From assembly GCA_036939975.1 (NCBI GenBank), contig JALLPB010000196.1, forward strand, positions 1 through 21,933: 21,933 bases of DNA, read 5' to 3'. The DNA comes from Cyclostephanos tholiformis. Taxonomy: Eukaryota; Bacillariophyta; Thalassiosirophyceae; Thalassiosirales; Thalassiosiraceae. Made by a program: the position numbers and the translations under genes. Positions 18,111-21,933 of this stretch are shown here, piece after piece. Below the pieces are notes generated by a model. That model saw nothing but the letters and a program-made list of their open reading frames with translations, did not search any database and was not told the DNA's origin. Position 1 is the stretch's first letter. Every line of letters starts with the position of its first letter.

Positions 18111-18590
18111 AATACAGGTCCTTCTAACCCATCCCCCCTCCCTTGCTCTTGCTCTTATCATTGTGTTGACTGCCTTACCTTCGCTGATGCTTCTATGATA
18201 ATGCTGTGTGCCACCATTGCTATCAATGTCATGCTGTCGCCTTCATTGCATCATTACTGTGTGTTGCGCTGCTTTCTCTCAATCATTCTTGACAGACTTT
18301 TGACTTAATCCATTCAAGTGTCCCCAGGTTTTGACATTGCTCCACGTTCTTTCATTTAACCACTCAAGTCTTCCAACCCAAGAAACCACAACAAGGAATT
18401 CAACCCCATGTGTCTAGAAGCTTTTCACAACTGCCCTACCGCCTGGATTCATAGCTCACATCAGTTCTTTGCGCTTTTGTGCTTGGCAACATTTCTAGGG
18501 AGCTCGATTGTACTCCGTTAACTCAGTCATCAACATCAGGCTACCGAGAGCTTTCTGTTGTGTCAAGTGACTTGACATTGTTTCCTGTAA

Positions 18591-19058
18591 GATAGTTGTT
18601 CTTTCACTGCCATTATTGATTTTATTCCAAAGAGTGCATCTCAGAGGGAGGATCAAGGAAAACAGTTTGATATATCACTAACAGGTTGGATTAACTTCTG
18701 CATTGCAAGATTTCTTGCTTTGGTGGTGGCAATGGCCCACTATGCTATTGCTGCAAGACCAAGAACTGTGAAGGAAGGTGCTAGGCCCAAAAATCCAAAC
18801 AAGAGGGAGTAAAGGGGATTGAAGCCTGATAAACAAGGTGATTACCAAGCACCGCAGCAAGCAGCGAGCAGCAAGAATTTTATCAAAAAGAATACCTCCC
18901 ACCACATCAAGAAGAAGACCTGCCTTCTTACTCATCGACACATCAATTGCGACAAACAAACTAGAAAAAACCTCCTAGTTGATATGGCCCTTTGGCAGCA
19001 ACTGCTTCATCAATGCAAAACAAATCTGTTAAGAAGATGTGCGTATTGCAGAAGATGA
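18591..19058 (+). pseudogene. possible coding remnant, unrecognised, one TAA
   Basis: One plus-strand frame stays open for about 156 codons except for a TAA at 18810-18812. It reads through FTAIIDFIPKSASQRED, GWINFCIARFLALVVAM, then after the stop a basic stretch (QAASSKNFIKKNTSHHIKKK) with several Cys (KTCLL, INCDK, RRCAYCRR). The composition is less biased than in the neighbouring repeats. I do not recognise a domain, and a minus-strand frame of 93 codons overlaps it, so this may be chance. Confidence 0.25.
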
Positions 19059-19470
19059 CACTCTGTTCCCAATTGCATACCGCATGAACAATGGGGATGT
19101 TCTGGACACTTCGAACTTCTCTCCAATGATTTTGAAAAAGGTAAAATGCAATAAATTTGAGCTTTACCATCCCAACATGCTTCATTGAGTTGCAAACATG
19201 GTATGGGGGGGTAAACAAGAACTTAACAAACTGTGGGGATTATACTACAAGTATCCTGACGACAATTTTCTCTCCTCAATTGGTCTTCCGTGAGTGTTAT
19301 CATGAAATGTACCTGAAGTTGCTCGAGCTCACACTGATCCTAGGTCAACTGTTCAGCCTACTGTGGATGGAACTTCTAGTGGCTCTAGCAGTTCCCTTGA
19401 ATATGCTTTATCAGATGACAAAAAACAAACCAATATGGATATTCTGCAGGGCAAAATTACCAAATGGTAA
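19033..19470 (+). pseudogene. possible exons of an unrecognised plus-strand gene
   Basis: A plus-strand frame reads EDVRIAEDDTLFPIAYRM, NGDVLDTSNFSPMILKK, FELYHPNMLH, then a TGA at 19186-19188. It goes on with MVWGGKQELNKLWGLYYKYP and SSIGLP up to two TGAs (19291-19293, 19303-19305). A GT-AG segment at 19290-19343 (GTGAGTGTT to GATCCTAG, 54 nt) would remove both TGAs and keep the frame, joining to STVQPTVDGTSSGSSSS and LEYALSDDKKQTNMDI before a TAA at 19468-19470. That is suggestive of a real or recently dead gene end. No domain is recognised. Confidence 0.35.
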
Positions 19471-19525
19471 TGCAAGTTACCAAATGAATACGAGGCCTTA
19501 TCTGACCTCTCAGAGGCTGAAAAAC

Positions 19526-19540
19526 GGGGTTTTGAACCCC
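19526..19540. repeat. short hairpin
   Basis: Arms GGGGTT and AACCCC flank TTG. Ten bases to the left a second perfect small palindrome, CCTCT-C-AGAGG, lies at 19506-19516. These sit between the plus-strand remnant and the 3' side of the piggyBac transposase and may belong to an element end. The word TTACCAAAT also recurs at 19457, 19477 and 19645. Confidence 0.6.
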
Positions 19541-19672
19541 AAGACATAGTCCTACTCACTTACCCACTAAAAATCCCCGTCCTCAGGCGCCTTCCCTAGG
19601 TTACAATACAGTACTACAAGGCCATTTTTAGGGGAAAAATTGCATTACCAAATAATAACTTCCTAAAATGAA

Positions 19673-20376
19673 TTATTCGATCTGTTGCAAATGCAGTGCG
19701 TGGCAGCCAGTGCACAGTGGCGTAGAAGGGTCACATGCGCAGTAGGTCCTGATCTGTTTTTGGCATCCATGGCACCTCAGGCACACATATTCCAATGTAA
19801 CTACATTGAATCGGCGATACGTGTAGTTCCACTTCCCCTCCCCTCTCTTTCGCTTTCTCAAGTCATGTGCAACAATACTAGCCCTCTTAATGCACATGGG
19901 AGGCAACTCTGGGATCACTGGTGCATCAATGGTGTTCTCAATCATCTGCTGCACCAGGTTTCGATGAAAATCAAGCTGGGGCATCGTAGTTTCATTCTTT
20001 GCTTGAGCCCGATTGCACAGCATTTACCTTGGCAACCAAACACAGAAAAGTGAATTGGCGCATCGCCCACCACTTCGTCCCCCAAATCTCCACCAAACCA
20101 ATTGGATCATGACGATGATTGTTGATATTGTCAACCCAATGCTTTGCATGACAATACCGGCCGAAAGGCTCCATGTATTTAAAACTTTTCTATTGCCCGT
20201 TGACCTTCCAATATGTTGGATGGTCCTCCCTTGATTCCAACATACCGTGCGTAGACATTATTTTTGCAACATACTTACTATCCCAACAACAGTGGACACA
20301 AAACTTGACATTGTTGTGCATTGTGACATATGTCTCACAATGGAGGAGGGGCAAGTCATCGAAGTAGCCATTGATG
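19673..20376 (-). pseudogene. displaced C-terminal part of the piggyBac-type transposase
   Basis: At about 20375 the similarity leaves the main frame: RGVP is followed in another frame by INGYFDDLPLLHCETYV, HNNVKFCVHCC and KYVAKIM. A TAG at 20190-20192 follows WKVNGQ. The same frame then carries the third catalytic region, HWVDNINNHRHDPIGL, with its Asp, and KWWAMRQFTFLC. At about 20022-20026 the sequence returns to the original frame (LCNRAQAKNETT) and ends with a cysteine-rich tail, C-LRC-HGC followed by YCAC and LCTGCHALH, stop at 19673-19675. That tail matches the zinc-binding C-terminal domain usual for piggyBac transposases. The two shifts cancel each other. Without all three repairs the protein lacks its third catalytic Asp. 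Confidence 0.75.
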
Positions 20377-21760
20377 GCACTCCACGAGGCCAGTTCTTAT
20401 GCTTCTTCACATAAGCTTGAAACCACATGCCGCGCTTGTGGCATTCGATCACACCCTCTCGAATGCAAAAGCCGCTATCCCCCACCACAACCTTTCCCTT
20501 CCCATGTATCGGCTTCGTCAGCTCAAGCATGGTTGTTGTTGTCTTCCCAAACCCCGCCGGGAACTCCGACGGGAATGCCCACTGCCCGTTTGCCTTCTTC
20601 GGCCGATCCTTTCCCTCCACTATCTTCACTCGCCACATTATTGGCTTGCCATCATCCCCGTCGGCAATGGAGTGATACTCATTGCCAAACGGGTGAGGCT
20701 TGCGGGGGACACACATGAATCCCGGGCAAAACTTTGACAGCCAAGAGCACATGGACTCATCAAGACAGTTTAGCCAAGACGGGTGATAACAATCGGTGTA
20801 ATGTTGATTGAAACTATCAATCATCATACGCACCTCATGAAACCGATCTTCAAACCCGTCACTTTCGATCTTTGGCGCCGGAACATTTGTAAACCGCATT
20901 GCTGCAGTGATTTCCCTGTACCGTTTCAGTGGCATGACATTGTTGAGTCGAAATGGGGCACCCTCAAACATCGACACTGCCTTTGATGACCACCAACATT
21001 CACGGTCCGCGATCCCCTGAAAACACGCCATAAAAAAGTTGCACCCAAGCCACTTGTAGAACTCCCCAAGCTTTAAGTTCTCCCTTAGATTTTCGTTCGT
21101 TGCAGGGAGCAACACAGTCTCAACGTACTCCTCAGGGAATGCCATTCGGAAGAGTTCCAGCTCTGAGTAATCGGCAATCTGATCCCATCGATGATAGGCC
21201 CACCTACCACGATCGTCCGTGATGTTGAGGCTACGACGAGGGCAGTGCGTTGGTGTTACGAAGGTGTGCTGAACTGGTTCGTCAAGAGGGGGAGGGTTAC
21301 CGCCCTCATCAAGGGCTTCGTTGTCATCATCGACATCTATTCCCTCGGCCCGTAGCTCGGCAATGTGCTCATCAATTCCGGTGGAGCCAGCACGGACGTT
21401 GGGCACGATGTCATGCAGTGCGGCATGGTCAGTTGCATCTGGATTCCGACGAGGGGCAACAGGAGGAGGGACAATAGGTTCTTGACGCTCGCTCTCGAAA
21501 GGCATCTCGGGGGAGACATCAACACGGAAGTTTTTCTTGACGATGTAGCACTCCCCATCGACATTGGGGATCGAGACAAGATAACACAGATGGGTCTTAT
21601 TGCGGATCCTCTTCTGCGCCTCACCGGTGATGACAACATCAACGCAACGCATCCGTGTGTCGGGAGGGTACTTCTCTCGAACCCTGTCGCCTGGGTGAAA
21701 GAAACGGGCACTGCCAGAGCCAATGGCCCCAATTCCGCCAAGCCTCTTCGTCGTCACCAT
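20258..21760 (-). CDS. piggyBac-type (PGBD) transposase, main open frame
   Basis: This 500-residue frame starts at ATG 21758-21760 (MVTTKRLGGIG). Residues about 20-90 form an N-terminal module (FHPGDRVREKYP, THLCYLVSIPNVDGECYIVK) that is not part of the usual piggyBac core. An acidic linker follows (GIDVDDDNEALDEGG). The DDE_Tnp_1_7-like core begins near residue 195. It shows GEFYKWLGCNFFMACFQG (232-249), first Asp in NCLDESMCSW (D334), PRKPHPFGNEYHS, second Asp in VVVGDSGFCIREG (D428) and MWFQAYVKKHKNWPRGVP. From about residue 463 the frame is no longer homologous and it stops at TAA 20258-20260, because of an indel near 20375. The piece looks GC-richer than its surroundings and its first 460 codons carry no stop, so the insertion is probably younger than the dead gene at 3244-8227. 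piggyBac elements cut and paste at TTAA; the ends were not located. Confidence 0.85.
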   Translation of the reverse strand: MVTTKRLGGIGAIGSGSARFFHPGDRVREKYPPDTRMRCVDVVITGEAQKRIRNKTHLCYLVSIPNVDGECYIVKKNFRVDVSPEMPFESERQEPIVPPPVAPRRNPDATDHAALHDIVPNVRAGSTGIDEHIAELRAEGIDVDDDNEALDEGGNPPPLDEPVQHTFVTPTHCPRRSLNITDDRGRWAYHRWDQIADYSELELFRMAFPEEYVETVLLPATNENLRENLKLGEFYKWLGCNFFMACFQGIADRECWWSSKAVSMFEGAPFRLNNVMPLKRYREITAAMRFTNVPAPKIESDGFEDRFHEVRMMIDSFNQHYTDCYHPSWLNCLDESMCSWLSKFCPGFMCVPRKPHPFGNEYHSIADGDDGKPIMWRVKIVEGKDRPKKANGQWAFPSEFPAGFGKTTTTMLELTKPIHGKGKVVVGDSGFCIREGVIECHKRGMWFQAYVKKHKNWPRGVPSMATSMTCPSSIVRHMSQCTTMSSFVSTVVGIVSMLQK

Positions 21761-21933
21761 CGTCGGATCGAATTTATGAGCTCGTCGCCAAAACGCTGGT
21801 ATAAAAATTACATATTCCTACGTAGATATGCGACCACAACCTCACAACCCCATTTTTTTATTTTTTTTCTGTGCTACGATGAAGCTGATGGGCTGTGCAC
21901 CGACATCAATATCATCGCGGCAAATGAAGATCT
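21761..21933. other. 5' flank of the piggyBac-type transposase, to window edge
   Basis: This short stretch lies upstream of the transposase start and runs to the right edge. It contains an AT-rich block and a T-run (21851-21869). No gene, TATA element or element end can be assigned with confidence; the transposon's 5' inverted repeat probably lies beyond the window. Confidence 0.4.

Noticed and set aside
16934..18112. Plus-strand frames of 159 and 161 codons in the tandem array
   Set aside because: They follow the CAT/CCA composition of the repeat units and end at unit junctions. Splicing evidence would be needed.
19526..19568. tRNA-derived SINE on the minus strand (GGTTCAAAACC resembles a B box, AGTGGGTAAGTG an A box, followed by a T-run)
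   Set aside because: The two boxes are only about 18 nt apart, too close for a tRNA, and the expected acceptor stems do not pair. The B-box match is explained by the GGGGTT/AACCCC hairpin.
1..21933. CRISPR array, rRNA or tRNA genes, bacterial operon signals
   Set aside because: No short repeats with regular unique spacers, no rRNA-like sequence and no tRNA cloverleaf were recognised. The content is eukaryotic.

Overview
The window reads as a transposon-rich, gene-poor stretch of a eukaryotic nuclear genome, most likely a diatom or a related microalga. This placement is an inference. It rests on three things: a tyrosine-recombinase retrotransposon with a diatom-like reverse transcriptase, a long uncharacterised gene that I recall as a multi-copy family of diatom genomes, and a piggyBac-type transposase with an N-terminal module I associate with the same genomes. 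A short GT-AG intron and the absence of operon-like structure fit a eukaryote. I found no rRNA, tRNA, CRISPR array or convincing intact host gene.

Layout. Positions 1-126 are the end of an ACGGCT hexanucleotide array that runs off the left edge. Positions 127-1260 are pyrimidine-rich, degenerate repeats without a believable gene. Positions 1323-1940 hold a pair of direct repeats, and 1951-2750 is a fold-back (long inverted repeat) element. Positions 3244-8227, minus strand, are one long decayed gene: an N-terminal 57-residue tandem-repeat region, a lysine-rich and coiled-coil part, a conserved body with one surviving 85-nt intron, and an acidic C-terminal tail. The reading frame changes at least ten times and all three stop codons occur in frame.

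Positions 8654-15115, minus strand, are a YR (DIRS/Ngaro-like) retrotransposon read right to left: gag with a CCCH-type zinc motif, reverse transcriptase, RNase H, tyrosine recombinase. The reverse transcriptase is broken by two nonsense codons and an insertion of about 100 bp. Positions 15116-16870 are noncoding and include a 30-bp duplication. Positions 16970-18110 are a tandem array of roughly 307-348-bp units, each carrying a splice-donor-like ATTAGGTRAGT. Positions 18591-19470 hold weak plus-strand coding remnants. Positions 19673-21760, minus strand, are a piggyBac-type transposase whose first ~460 residues are open and whose C-terminal part is displaced by a frameshift, a TAG and a second frameshift.

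The genes do not form a pathway. The window is a layered deposit of mobile elements of different age around one dead gene. Several lesions, and all five variants in the hexanucleotide array, are C-to-T or G-to-A changes, several at CpG. This suggests that cytosine methylation and deamination have helped to erode the locus.
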